Program-made: the position numbers and the translations under genes
The notes under the pieces: model-generated
The model's database searches: none
The model's input: the letters and a program-made list of their open reading frames with translations, nothing else
What the model was told of the DNA's origin: nothing
Assembly: GCA_963675135.1 (NCBI GenBank)
Contig: OY776128.1
Coordinates: forward strand, 868,001-932,000
Source: Galeopsis tetrahit
Taxonomy: Eukaryota > Streptophyta > Magnoliopsida > Lamiales > Lamiaceae
Length of the DNA: 64,000 nucleotides
Direction: 5' to 3'
Part shown: positions 11,750 to 23,572 of the stretch, one piece after another
Position numbering within the stretch: position 1 is the stretch's first letter
How the letters are laid out: every line of letters begins with the position of its first letter

Positions 11750-12234
11750 GGTCGCTCCATCCCCGCAGGGGCAGAGAACCCGTCGCTGTCTCGGCTGTAC
11801 TCAGATCTTGAAGGAATCCCCCTTTCCGGAGCGGGCCTCATCGGCGCCTGACCCTGAGATGTGGATCATCCAAGGCACATTAGCATGGCGTACTCCTCCT
11901 GTTCGAACAGGGGTTTGAAACCAAACCTCTCCTCAGGAGGATCGATGGGGCGATTCGGGTGAGATCCAATGTAGATCCAACTTTCGATTCACTCGTGGGA
12001 TCCGGGCGGTCCGGGAGGGGGACCACCGCGGCTCCTCTCTTCTCGAGAAGCGCTTTGCTTTTGGTTCTTCGGAGGAAACCTTACCAGACCACAACCCTCC
12101 ACGGTGTCGGGGGTTCGAATCCCTCCTCGCCCACAACCGGCCCAAAAGGGTAGGAACTACGAGATCACCCCAAGGGCGCCTTCGGCATCCAGGGGTCACA
12201 GACCGACCATAGAACCCTGTTCAATAAGTGGAAC
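11750..12234. other. Mosaic nuclear plastid DNA (NUPT) from the rRNA operon
   Basis: A GC-rich island in AT-rich DNA made of pieces I recognise from the plastid inverted repeat. 11750-11799 is the 3' end of rrn23 on the minus strand. About 11800-12050 is rrn16/trnI-GAU region sequence on the plus strand. 12100-12134 is the 3' part of trnR-ACG (T-arm GGTTCGAATCC, then GCCCAC) with its downstream spacer to 12150. 12151-12234 is trnA-UGC intron. 12051-12099 is unassigned. Order and orientation differ from the plastid genome, where trnR follows rrn5, so the pieces were joined before or during insertion. It lies in the 3' flank of DUF506-A, breaking a sequence that is continuous downstream of copy B (ACACTAAAATATATG). 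Assignments are from memory of plastid genomes. Confidence 0.78.
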
Positions 12235-12299
12235 AGTGAATTTATTCTTTGAAAATCAAAATTTGCAGTACTTTTTTCTGATGCAGCAGGGCTCAAAAG

Positions 12300-12784
12300 T
12301 CAATTTGATAACGACTCGTATGATGTTATAACATAGTGCGAGTTGTCATAACAATTAATGACTATATACTCAATATTTACTCAATGTCACGTAGTCGTTA
12401 CTACGACTGATGTATAAAACGTGGATAAGATAAATAAATAAAAACATTAAAATATTAGACACATGAGATAACAATATGTATGCCGTTAGAAATGAATACA
12501 TGTCGTTATGGGCACTACGACGGTATATTCACCATTCGATCCCCTTCATGTGCTCACTACTATGAGTAATGTATAAAATATGGAGAAAAACATAAGTAAA
12601 AGCATTAAAACACTAGAAAGAATAATAACGACTTGTATGTATGTTGTTATGATTGAACGCGAGTCGTTATGTGTACAAACAAACTCGTATCTACTATATG
12701 ACCAACATATAAACTTTCAATACCCAATTTTAGACACATGTAATAGATTTGAGTGTATTTTGGATGTTATGTTCAATACACACT
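12300..12784. repeat. CGTTATAAC palindromic repeats, block 1
   Basis: Three degenerate units near 12309, 12476 and 12620 contain ACTCGTATGATGTTATAAC and AGTCGTTATG with inverted AACGAC/GTCGTT arms. The same units recur at 14870-15190 and 17090-17300. The class of the parent element is unknown; later insertions have cut it up. Confidence 0.6.
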
Positions 12785-14714
12785 CACTACAAGAAAACTG
12801 CAATTTAGATGCAAAAATAATAGCTCATTTGCGATAAATTAATATTTTAATTTTGTCGCTAATATTTGCGATGAAACTCATGTTTTCATCGCTAACATTT
12901 GGCTGTGGATATATGATTTATGAATCGTTCTCTGAACCCACTTTAACACCACAACCGACCCGACCGACCCAACCCACACCCGTACCCAACTGACCCAACC
13001 CGCATACCCCCTCTCCTCTTTTATTTAATTGACTATTTATTTGGTCTTTGTAGAAATTGATCCTGGATGGATGGGCGTCCACCACTCGGACAGACAACTC
13101 TTTGGTTCAGTTTATATTATTAATTATATATGTGTTTAATTGTTAATAATTTACTTAATTTTACTCATTTAATTAATTTATTTTATATACACTAATTGAT
13201 TAATTTATTTCATATATGTATGAAATAATTTATTTCATAATTTATTTTATATACACTAATTGATTAATTTTTTGTAATTTTTTAAAACAATGTCAATTGT
13301 AATAAATCAATGTTACTTTAACAATTCCAAAAAATTAATAACTATTACATCTAATCTTCATTCTCTCATCTTTATGTCCATCTTCATTTGCATCATCTTC
13401 TCCCTCGTTATCCTTCTCGTCATCGTTTTCAATTTCGATCAACTGATGATTTATCATATAAAAAGATATTGACCTATAACATATACAATATATATATATA
13501 TTTATTGTCATATAAAAAATATTTTTTGAAGACATAACATAATTTAAACCAATAGTTATACTAAAAATATTAATTTAAAGACATTTAAACTGATTTATAA
13601 ATATTTATATTTTTATAAACATTCACGATTTATAAAACACAGCTTGAAGAATTATTTAACATTTAAACCGATTTTCTAGATTTAATATGTATAATTGAAG
13701 TAGTACTCTTCCCTCATGTAGGAATAACAACAAAAAAATTAATGAAATCAAGAAAACAGAAAAACATAAAACAAATTATACAGAATGAAATCAAGAAATT
13801 ATACCCAAAAATAAATCAAACAGAAAACTTAATATATCCTATTATTTCAAACATCAAAGTATTTAAATCGTCTCTATTGTTTCACACAATGCATGCACTA
13901 AAAGTTTTTTCTTTTATTATGTTTAAACGACAACCATTTTTAATTCATGAAAATTTCTATTTCATTACTAGAATAAAAGAGATGAAATATGATTCTCATT
14001 ATTGTTCTCTGGTTATTAACAATAAATAAAATATTGTGTTGCTAATATAGTGATAAAATATTTTAATTTTCTCGCAAATATTAAATCCATAAAATTAGTC
14101 ATGCAAATTTCAATTTTGTCGCTAAAATATTAGCGACGAAATATAATTTTCATTGTTGTTCTTATTATTAACAACAAAATAAAACAATTTGTTGCTAGTG
14201 TAGCTATGAAATACTTTAGTTTCGTCGCAAATATTAATCCTAAGAAATTAGCAACAAAATTTTCTATTTCATCGCAAAATATTAGCGACGAAATATAATT
14301 TTCATATTAATTCTGATTATTAACAACAAAATAAAACAATTTGTTGCTAGTATAACGGTAAAATATTTTAATTTCATCGCAAATATTAATTCTAAGGAAC
14401 TAGCCACAATTTTTTTTCATAGCAAAATATTAGCGACGAAATATAATTTTCATTGTTCTTCTGATTATTAACAACAAAATAAAATAATTTGTTGCTAGTT
14501 TAGCGACGAAATATTTTAGTTTCGTCGCAAAAATTAAATTCACAAAATTAACCAAAAAAATTTGTATTTCGTCGCTAATATAATTTTTATGGTTGTTCTG
14601 ATTATTAACAATAAAATGAAGCAATTTGTTGCAAATTCTAAATCTAAGAATTTAGCGATAAAATTTAGATTTGTCGCAAAATTTTCGTTGTTATTCCCCC
14701 TGTTTCTTGCAGTG
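12785..14714. mobile_element. Non-autonomous CACTA (En/Spm-like) element
   Basis: The left end is CACTACAAGAAAACTGC and the right end reads CACTGCAAGAAACAGGGGG on the minus strand, the classic CACTA termini. The 3-bp flanks are ACT and TCT, so the target duplication is imperfect. The right half has several subterminal repeats containing TTAGCGACGAAAT and AACAACAAAATAAAACAATT (about 14090-14650); the left has the matching GTCGCTAAT motif. No transposase gene is present; small AT-rich reading frames inside are not convincing. It is inserted in the palindromic repeat element. Confidence 0.8.
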
Positions 14715-15330
14715 TCTTTCACATTGTAACTTTATTGTATAAGTGATTAAGTTAGATAATGTCTCTCAATTAAACAAGTTCACCATTTCACGTGTTGTTT
14801 ACTATATTTAAAAAAAAAAATACTTGTTGATAAAAATATAAAAAAAAGGTTTGATATCTTTAGAAAACAGAATAACGACTCGTATGACGTTATAACAGAA
14901 TGCTAGTCGTTATGGTCACTAGCGACTATATATTGATTGTTTTTTGGTATGGACATAAAACAAGAGATATAAACTCCAGAAAATGAAATAACTATTTGTG
15001 TGACGTTATAACTGAAAGCTGGTCGTTATGGGCACTAACGACTCTATGTTGACCATTCTTCCACCTTCACATAATATTTACTAAGAGTATTGTGTAGAAC
15101 GTTGGAATGGATATAAAACAAGAGGTGAAAACTTTAGAGAATGAAATAACGACCGGTATGACGTTATAACGGAATGCAAGTCGTTATGGACACTAATGAA
15201 TTAATATATTTCGTATGACTATTGTTATAACTTCAAGAACTTTGTTTTATACATGTTTAGAAGGTTTTGGTGCATTTCAGATGTCATGTTCGTTGGTCAA
15301 TACACCATTGATTAATCATCAACTCTTTCA
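14715..15330. repeat. CGTTATAAC palindromic repeats, block 2
   Basis: Units near 14874, 14990 and 15146 each carry GACGTTATAAC, a spacer, then GTCGTTATGG and a CACTA(A/G)CGAC half. The right flank of the CACTA (TCTTTCACATTGTAAC) matches 15330-15346 in the same block, so blocks 1 and 2 are halves of the same repeated element. Confidence 0.6.
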
Positions 15331-15469
15331 CTTTGTAACTCTACTATAAGTTATAAATCATTGATGAGTCGAATCTATTGCATATTTTTTTGTGCCTAAT
15401 TGAATACTCTTTGAGGATTAAATTGGCATTTCAGTGCATTATCCGACTCGTTATTTAGTGACTCCAATC

Positions 15470-16683
15470 ATCTTGATATTTTTATTTTCTTATTTAATTC
15501 AGGTAAAATGGAGCATTTTGATCAGATTGAAAGATAATTCTTGTGGGCTGCATACTGAAGAAGTAAAACAAGAGGAAATGAAAGATAAGTTTTTGGGCCA
15601 TTAGTTGTTTTTGGGCCCATTGGCCAATTTGGGGGGCTGGATGAATTTTAGGGAAAGTTGTTTTGGGAGAAACAAACCAGAAAACACACGCGGCCGATCT
15701 TGGGACAGAAGGAGGGAGTCAACGCCGTGATTTGGAGGAGGGACAATTGGCCACGCCACTGGAGGAAAAAGAAGGATTTTGGATGACTACTTTTGGTTTG
15801 ATCAATTAAAACTTTTGTTTTCCTTGTAGATTGATTTTTGTAAAACATGAATTCATCCATTATTTGTGTTGTTTCGTTTATTATGCGTAGCTAATCTATT
15901 TATTCTAGCCCGAGGACGTAAAACCTCATATTGATTATGCCTGTTTAATTAAACAATTCCTGGTTAATTTTGATTTGTATCTCGATTTTGTTATTATTTG
16001 AGTAGATGCTATGCGTGTTTGAATTAGGAGTTTAATAGGCTTGATCACCCAATTTTATTCCTATTCCATTTCTAGCTATCCTATAATTTATAATCCGTAA
16101 TTGTTATAAAATTGTGGGAATTGTAGCAACTAAGGCAGAACACCTTAGGGAGTAATAACATTTAGGTTGCATGAAACGAGCGTCTCGTATTCATGGTCTA
16201 ATTTATCCTATTGTTTTAATTCTTGAATGCGTCTCTCGAGTTGAACCTTAGATACATGTTTTAGGGTTATTCGTAGGGATAGATTAATTGGGGGTCGTAC
16301 CTTGCTGATTAATTAAACGTAAGAAGCAATTCGAACTAGTTTGGTCGTACCACTGGTTTAGGGATAAGATTCGAGAATAAATTGAGATAACCGGGTTTGT
16401 TGATTAAATTGGTATAATTAATTGAGGGGACACTATCCGAGGGCTAGACCTTTCTTACTATTTGAATACTATTATTTTACTTGCTCTTTAGTATTATTTT
16501 CTTGCTCTTTAGTAGTTATTAGTCAACAAATCCAAACCCCCCCCCCCCCTTTTATTGCTTTCATACACAATTTGATTCGATTCAATTACACTGTTCCCTG
16601 TGGATCGACCCTTACTTGCTCTACTATATTAGTGGGTAGTTAAGGAATTATTTTTGGGTGCCGGCGACAGCACACCAATCATA
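15470..16683 (+). mobile_element. Gypsy-type LTR fragment, plus strand
   Basis: No coding potential. The layout matches the long non-coding LTRs of plant Athila/Tat elements: a GGGCCC-rich stretch (15590-15640), then a long AT-rich body. It ends with TCCCTGTGGATCGACCCTTA near 16600, followed at about 16650 by TTTTTGGGTGCCGGCGACAG, which resembles a worn primer site after the LTR. The 5' boundary is uncertain. It interrupts the palindromic repeat element. Confidence 0.45.
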
Positions 16684-16968
16684 CTCCCTCCGTCCCATAC
16701 TTGAAGACTCAAACTAATTGGCACGGGTTTTAATGAATGAATTGTTTATTAATATTGTGTAAGATAAAGTGGGGGTAGTAAAGACTTTTCAACTTTATAA
16801 ATAATAATAAAGTTACTTTTTAGTGTAATAAAGTAGTGCCATTTGTTGTAATATTGTGATATTTTAAGGGGAGTGTTTAAAAGTGTTTTTGCTATTTTAG
16901 GTAATGTGCCTTCAAGTATGTGACGTCCAAAATGGTAAATTGTGTCTTCAAGTATGGGACGGAGGGAG
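16684..16968. mobile_element. Stowaway (Tc1/mariner) MITE
   Basis: CTCCCTCCGTCCCATACTTG at the left is matched by its inverse at the right. Both ends are flanked by TA (16682-16683, 16969-16970). Length is 285 bp with no coding capacity. This is the standard Stowaway end. Confidence 0.93.
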
Positions 16969-17079
16969 TATAATGTTTCTCAATTAAATCATTTCTCGCT
17001 TTTAAACATAGTTTTCTTTAAGTAAAATGTTATAAAATTGTAAAACGATGACCTTAAGAAACACAAGTTTCCTATTTGA

Positions 17080-17330
17080 CTCCGAAAAATGAAATAACGA
17101 CTCGTGTGACATTATAACGGAATGAAGGTTGGCACCAACGACTCTATACTCATTATTCTCACATTTTCATGTGGTTGTTACTATGAGTATCGTGTAGAGC
17201 GTGAGTATGGACATAAAACAAGAATTTAAAACTTCATAAAATAAAATAACGACCGTGTAACATTATAACAAAATGCAGGTCGTTATGAGCACTAACGACT
17301 TTACACTCACAATTTGGTTTGATGATGTTG
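17080..17330. repeat. CGTTATAAC palindromic repeats, block 3
   Basis: Two units near 17096 and 17247 (ACTCGTGTGACATTATAACGG; GACCGTGTAACATTATAAC with AGGTCGTTATG) match blocks 1 and 2. Confidence 0.55.
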
Positions 17331-17571
17331 TTAGTAAAACTCATGTAAATTAAACTACAAAACATTAATGAAATTAAAATTTTCAAACAATATTGAAATA
17401 AAGGAAATACAACACCTCTAGTCTTCAAATTCTTCAATGCCACGAATAAAATGAAATACTAAATTAAACCTATCTAAGAAATGAATTGGCTACTGCTTTT
17501 CCAAAAATGAGAATTGGGTTAATTGATGAAATGGGCCCCTTTTTGCAACTGGGCCGTTAATATTTTAAATG

Positions 17572-18449
17572 GGGCGGGCGCGGTTATACACATACACCAA
17601 CCTATTGAGGATACCTACTGACTGAGTACACACACCGTAAATCGAGGACACCAACTGAAAACCCCAAAATTACATCCTTCCCTCATTTCTCAAACTCAGT
17701 ACACATAACTCCATTTTCTTCCCCTCCCCTCCTCTCGTCGTCGACTTCCCCTCCCCTCGGCGTCGGCCTCCCGTCCCCTATAAAAAATAATATGCAACCC
17801 TCCCCCTCCCCTTCGAGGTCGCACCCCTCCTGTGTTGTCGCCGCCGTCATACGAAGGTACGTTGGTTTGGAATTTTTATTACAGATCCAAACAAAAAAAA
17901 TTAGGGTTTTGAATTTTTGTTAATTTTATTTTGAATGTTTTGTATTTGTTCGAAATTTTTTGCCGAATTCCGTTAATTTATTCGATTTTTTTTTCTCGAA
18001 ATATTATGTCCAATTTTTTTTTTCAAACAAATGAAAGTTGTTCATGAATCTTTTTTTTCGAACATATTGAGTTTGTTCAGGAAAAAATTTCGAACATCTT
18101 AACCTTGTTCATGTAAAATTTTCGAACAACTCTTTTTTCCAAACATTGTTGATTTGTCCGGAAAAAAATCTCGAAATTTTGTTTCTCTAATTTTTTGTTT
18201 GTTAATTTTTTTTATTTAGTGATGGTGGTTGTTTTGATGTTGATGGTGGGGATGATTCCGGTGAAATGAAATAAGTGAGTGTACTCATCTTCGCTTCTTT
18301 ATTTAAATTTCATATGAAGGGTATATGGAACATTTCACATGCCCTATAGAATGAAATGAAGTTTCGGTGGCCGGGTATCCTCAATAGGTTATAGAATGAA
18401 ATGAAGTTTCGGTGGGTATCCTCAATAGGTTGGTGTGTATAACCGTGGC
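17572..18449. mobile_element. MULE with TTCGAA-rich core
   Basis: Inverted ends contain GCGCGGTTATACAC and extend through ACCAACCTATTGAGGATACC. The 10-bp duplication ATTTTAAATG lies at 17562-17571 and 18450-18459. A C-rich segment (17700-17860) ends with AAG/GTACGT, a splice-donor-like border suggesting a captured 5' exon. It is followed by repeated TTCGAAC/TTGTTC motifs shared with the MULEs at 38933 and 63053. There is no transposase. Near the right end the terminal repeat is partly duplicated (two GGTATCCTCAATAGGTT copies). Confidence 0.75.
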
Positions 18450-18593
18450 ATTTTAAATGAAATGGCATGGAAACTTCATGTAAATGGCTGCCATTATTTC
18501 TAAATGGACCTGGGCCTAACATTAGCTACTAAAAATCATTTTTCACTTATTAATTCCAATGGGCCTCTTTGCTTTTTGTCCTTCTTTAATTAC

Positions 18594-19672
18594 GGGTTGT
18601 TGTATATTATATACCCTTCCATCTTTGTTTAATACACTCCCCCTTCATTTTTATTAATTCAATATTCATGCAAACTACCAATTTTGTCCTTTTACTAAAT
18701 CAGGTTAGATAAATACACTCCCCTCTAAAACCCTAACCCTAATGCATTAATCCTAATTTTGCAGTCCAGCCGCCGCCGCCATCGCTCCTCCAGCAACCAC
18801 CATCACCTCCGGCGATCACAACCACCTTCTCTTACATCCACACAAAAAAAAAAAAAAATAGAAATTCAATAACAAAATTTAGAAATAAACTTCCACTAAT
18901 CCACAAAACTCAACAACAAACCCTAGACTGTAAACCAAAAACTTAAAAATTCAACTAAAACAAAAACTTATTTTCGACAGACCAGAGTCGACCAAAAATT
19001 CTCCCGTCGACAATGATTTGTCGACCAAAAACAATCCGGTCGACTTTGGTTTATCGACCAATTTTTTTATTTTAAATTAAAATTTTCGATAATATTGAAT
19101 CGACCAAAAACAATCTCGTCGATAAACCAGAGTTAACCTGAATGTTTTTAAACGACTCAATATTATCGAAAATTTAAAAAAAAAAACCTGGAGAAACCCG
19201 CACGGGCGGCGCGGCCAACGAGAGGGGCACGGCGGCGCGGGATCAACGGTGGAGGCAGATTGGGGGGGGAGGAGTTGCAGAAAATGAAAAAAAAAAGATG
19301 TTGCGGGGTGTCTTGCTGCGACGAGAAGAAGATGAGGACGGCGGCTGCTGCTTGCTGGACGGCTGGCGGTGCTCGGCGAAGGGCGACGGCTGCTTGCTGG
19401 ACGGCTGGCGGTGGTCGGTGAAGGGCGGCGGCGGCAGCAAGTTGGATGGAAGGAGGAAATGATGAAGATGGAAAGAGGCAATAAAAAATAAAGAAGAAGG
19501 AAAGAAGATGAAAATGAGGAAGAAATGATAAAAGTTAGGGTTAGGGTTTTAGAGGGGATATGTATCTATACATTTTGTTAAAGGGCAAATTTGGTATTTT
19601 ACATATATTTTATAATTAATAAATAAAAGGAGAGTGTATTAAACAAAGCTGGAGGGGTATATACCCCAACCC
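18594..19672. mobile_element. MULE-like element with GTCGAC-rich core
   Basis: The ends share GGGTTG and TATACCC..CC..CTTTGTTTAATACACTC in inverted orientation. The direct repeat TTAATTAC lies at 18586-18593 and 19673-19680; it is 8 bp, short for a MULE. The interior has CCGCCGCCGCC (18768), repeated palindromes around GTCGAC (18980-19130) and a GC-rich Ala/Pro/Ser-coding stretch (19195-19440) that may be captured exon sequence. A related element sits at 57487-58270. Confidence 0.7.
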
Positions 19673-20276
19673 TTAATTACAGCTTCCCATTCTTGCACAA
19701 GAATATGACCCTCTTTACTTGGACAAGTTGCCCTGGGCTTCTTAATGGGCTTTCCATTCAATAAAGTGTGTTGCCTTAAATGGGCCGAAAATGTAAGTTG
19801 ATTTATTCCGTCGTTTGACTTCACAAAATTATCGAAGCGTGTTTTGCTCTAAAAATGTTCATTTTTTCTATAAAAAATAGCAAACTACACACTTTCTCCA
19901 AATCAAGTGCAGTTAATCAATTTAATGTAAATAATGCAAAAAATCCTATAAAATTAAATGAATTAAACGCATGAATTTCGAACAATTTTACGAAGAAATT
20001 CATTCAAGTTAAAATAGAATAAGTGATTGTCATATTTCTCAATCTAATCAAGCTTTGAGTTGTTCTTCCTTTAATTCTCTAAAGTGTCTATTCTGTCTCT
20101 CTCTCTCTTTTTTCAACAACTTGCACTTTTCTCTCTTCCTTATTTCTATTTTCTCTCCTCCCTCCAATATAGCATGTGTATTATTAATTAACAAATAAAT
20201 GTCATATTTTACCAAAATTTTGTGAATTTTATATTTCAAAATATCATCAAAATACTTTACATAAAATAATATAGGT

Positions 20277-20790
20277 AAGGGTTGGTTTGCTGTGGACTCG
20301 AGTGCATGTTGTGGACTCGAGTGCATGTTATGCACTCTAGTCCATGTTGCATTTTTCAGTTGTACTGACTTGCACTTTTTCATGACTTACACTTTTTGGT
20401 AAAATGGTGTTGCACTTTTCAATTATTAAACTGTATAATAATATTTTTATTTATAGTGACTTACACTTTTTAGTAATATTGTGTTGCACTTTTCTGTTTA
20501 ATAACTTACACTTTTATTTAAAATTTGTGATACTGACTTGCACTTTTTAATAATATTGTATTGCACTTTTCAGTAAAAAAAAATTGGTTGCACTTTTCAG
20601 TTATAGACTCTTACACTTTTCAGTTATATTGACTTACACTTTTCAGTAATACCGACTTGCACATTTCAGAAATATCGTATTTCACTTTTAGTTATACTAA
20701 ATTATACTTTTAGTGACTGTCAAAAAAAAAATTATACTTTTAGTGACTTACATTTTTTTTAGTAATTTTGTGTTACACTTTTTATTGAAT
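20277..20790. repeat. TGCACTTTT/TTACACTTTT array, partial MITE
   Basis: It begins with GGTTGGTTTGCTG and two ACTCGAGTGCATGTT copies. About a dozen spaced TTGCACTTTT or TTACACTTTT motifs follow. The compact relative at 34954-35201 has both termini and a 9-bp duplication; here only one terminus is seen, so this is an expanded, one-ended copy. Confidence 0.6.
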
Positions 20791-21099
20791 AAAAAATTTC
20801 TTTAAAAATTTAATTTAAATGGAGAATGTGTATATTTTTAAGTAAAAACAAAAAAAAGGATAAAAAAAAAATTAAATAAAAAGAAAAAAAAAAAAAAAAA
20901 AAAGCAAAAAATGAAATAAATTGAAGAAAAAAAAAAGGAAATAAAAAGAGCTACTAAACCTATATGTAAACTGAGGAACATGAAGTAGTTTGGAAGAAGA
21001 TTTGTCATTCATCATTTTATTACTAGTTGCCGTTTCGGAAAAGAGAGGAGGTAAGGTAATACCGTAATATACAACAGTTTTTTTTTTTAAGAATTATAC

Positions 21100-22580
21100 T
21101 TTTAAAATGGAGTATTCAAAATATATATATATTATTTAAAATATAGAATTAAAAAAAAAATTATAAGTATTTAATGGCGTAACTGAAAAATGCGTCTTTG
21201 TCCTCTCTGATCTCTTCTTTTAATTCTCTAAAATTCATATTCTCTTTTTTTTTTATCAACAACTCACACATTTTTTTCTTTTCTTCATTCCTAATTTCTC
21301 TCATCTCCCCTATTTACTATGGAGTATTTTTTTTTCCACCTAATATATAGAGTCAAATTTATGTTAATTTCTATACTCTCCTCTACAATATTCAATATTA
21401 GTATTTAAATCATTTTATTACTACTTGCCCTTTCGGAGAAGAGAGGAGCTAAGATTTTTTTTTTTTTTTTTTTGTATTATAATTCTAAAATGGAGTATTC
21501 AAAATATAATAAATTTATATATATATATATATATTAATCTTTTTAAGTGAATTAAATTTAAAATATTTATATAATTAGAGGCGCGCCTGAAAGATGCGTC
21601 TCTGCCCTGAACACTTTATCACCTCTTTTAATTCTCTAAAATCTCTATTCTCTCTCCTTTTTTTTTTTTTCATCAAAATTTCTCTCATATAGTTATGCAA
21701 TATATATGTAATTTATGAAAAATTGAACTTAAAAATGAATGTAGAAAATAAAGAAATAAAATGTCTTAATATAGATAACTTTATACACTTTTTAACTTGA
21801 AAACAAAAACCATCACACACATTATGGATTATTCACCCTGTGCCCCCTCACCCCTACTCGTGTCCGCAAGATGGCCTTTGTATTACCTATGTCAAGCCTC
21901 ATTCCCAATGTTGATATGTTAGACTCAATTTTATGTTAATTTCTATCCTCTCCTCCACAATACTCAATTTTTGTGTTTAAATCATTTTATACTTGCCTCT
22001 TCGAGAGTTGGTAATATACGGCGGCAGATTTTTTTTAGTATTATAATTTTAAAATGGAGTAATCAAAATATAACAATTTTGTATATATATATATATATAT
22101 ATATTAGCCTTTCAAAAATGAATTTAATTTAAAATATTGATATTTTTTTTTAAAAAAAGGTACGTATTTAGAGGCGCGCCTCTAACCGGTGACTTTTTAT
22201 CTTCTCTCTCTTTTTTTAATTATTTAAAATCCCTATTCTCTCTCATTTTTTTTCAACTTCTCTTATTTAATCCTAATTTCTCTTCATATGGTTATGTAAT
22301 TTACGAAAAATTGAACTTAAAAATGAATATAGAAAATATAAAAATAAAATCTTAAATATAGAAAAATGTATTGTTTTCAGAAGTTACACACATTGTGTGG
22401 ATTATTAACTGTGTGCCCCTACTCGTGACTTCACGTGCCACAGCGTGTGTGCAATGGCCTTTGTGTTACCAATGTGGCCTCTAAAACTATATATTTAAGT
22501 TTTAGATTTTTTTAATAAAATATTAATATTTAAAAAAAAACCACGCCATTATCAACCGCGCTCTTTTCTTTCTCCCACAT
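21100..22580. repeat. DUF506-cluster spacer repeat, block 2
   Basis: Three consecutive partial units carry the markers TTTAGAGGCGCGCC, TTTTAATTCTCTAAAAT, ATATGGTTATG and CCCCTACTCGTG. Orientation is the same as in the block at 6846. No genes. Confidence 0.7.
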
Positions 22581-23030
22581 GGGAGAAAGGAGCGCGTTAG
22601 TAATGACGTTTTATTTTATTTTATTAAATAACTATTAAACATATTTATTAAATTATTTTTCAAATATTAATATTTTATTAAAAAATCCAGAGTTGGATCG
22701 TCCCAATAAAAATGTAAAAATTATTTACGGAGTATTTAATTTTTGAAAATTTAAATTCAGATTACCTTTGAAATTTAGAATTAGCATTTTAAAAATTCTA
22801 CGACATAAATAACAATAAAAGTTGAACCTATAATTATCTACAAACCATATATAAAATCACTAGATTTTGAAATTAAAGATTTAAAATCTTCAAAATCTCA
22901 AAACAAATTTGTCTATAGTATGAATGAATGATATGTAAAGGATAAAAAAAATCGATTGTATACACTACATCAACATGTGTTAATCATACGATTAGAATAA
23001 AACAACAAAAAAAAAAAAAAAAAGGCAAAA

Positions 23031-23302
23031 ACTTGTGTGAGACCGTCTCACGGATCTTTTTCTGTGAGACGGATCCTTTTTAACTCATATTTCAAAATTT
23101 TGGGTAGGATAACCCATATTTATTTTCCAGATTTTGGTTTGTAAAAAAAGTGATAATGTTTAAGTGAAAAGTGATAATATTTTTAACAAAAGTGACTGTC
23201 ACTTTTTACTTAAACACTGTCACTTTTTGTTCAAACATTATCACTTTTTATATATAAAGGCCGTCTCACGGATCTCTTTCTGTGAGACGGTCTCACCCAA
23301 GA
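23031..23302. mobile_element. MITE-like inverted repeat (GTGAGACGGTCTCAC)
   Basis: Two arms of about 40 bp are inverted copies: CTTGTGTGAGACCGTCTCAC at the left and CTTGGGTGAGACCGTCTCAC from the right. Each arm also contains its own small palindrome (CCGTGAGACGG / CTGTGAGACGG). The core is about 190 bp and has repeated GTGATAATGTTT and GTCACTTTTT. No clean target duplication is visible in the A-rich flanks. Confidence 0.65.
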
Positions 23303-23446
23303 CTAGCCCAAAAAAAAAAAGCCAGATACGGATATGCTTGAGCTTGATGCGCTTAAACCCTGTGTTTATTTTCGTTCTAAATTTAATTTAATTTCTATTT
23401 TCTTAAAATAATCAGAATATTTGTTTTTCATTCTTCAGCTTTATCC

Positions 23447-23456
23447 TATTTATAAA
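23447..23456 (+). promoter_or_regulatory. TATA box of DUF506-B
   Basis: TATTTATAAA lies 117 bp upstream of the ATG, within CAGCTTTATCC..AACGCGAATCCG. The same core is found at similar distance upstream of copies C to H, and is split by a MULE in copy A. Confidence 0.65.
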
Positions 23457-23572
23457 CGCGAATCCGGTAACATTTTTAAGCACAAAAACGGTTCCCATTT
23501 TGGATAATAAAAAGCAGAAGTTTCAAACACAAAAAAAAAAAAAAAAACTAAAATCACTTTTTATAATCAATT

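Larger units (their letters stand above)
17340..20005 (-). mobile_element. Athila/Tat-like LTR, minus strand, carrying two MULEs
   Basis: Read on the minus strand, this matches the LTR at 55196-56740 from AAAATTGTTCGAAATTCATG through TTATAGGATTTT and GATTTGGAGAAAG to GAAGAATTTGAAGAC, with many substitutions. The LTR body is interrupted by MULEs at 18594-19672 and 17572-18449. The start next to 20005 is eroded: the TG terminus and the adjoining internal sequence present in the sister copy at 40354 are deleted here. No gag-pol remains. Confidence 0.65.

Noticed and set aside
11959..12331. Open frames across the plastid insertion
   Set aside because: The sequence is scrambled plastid rRNA/tRNA spacer DNA; the frames are accidental.
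13290..14029. Small AT-rich frames inside the CACTA element as a transposase remnant
   Set aside because: Lys/Ile/Asn-rich peptides without any transposase motif; composition alone explains them.
16535..16553. C-run and T-run as a polypurine tract for a minus-strand element
   Set aside because: No LTR end follows on the minus strand; the surrounding sequence reads as a plus-strand LTR body.
19077..19481. Minus-strand Pro/Ser/Ala-rich frame of 134 codons
   Set aside because: Lies in the GC-rich core of a MULE, is low-complexity and matches nothing I recognise. Mentioned only as possible captured exon.
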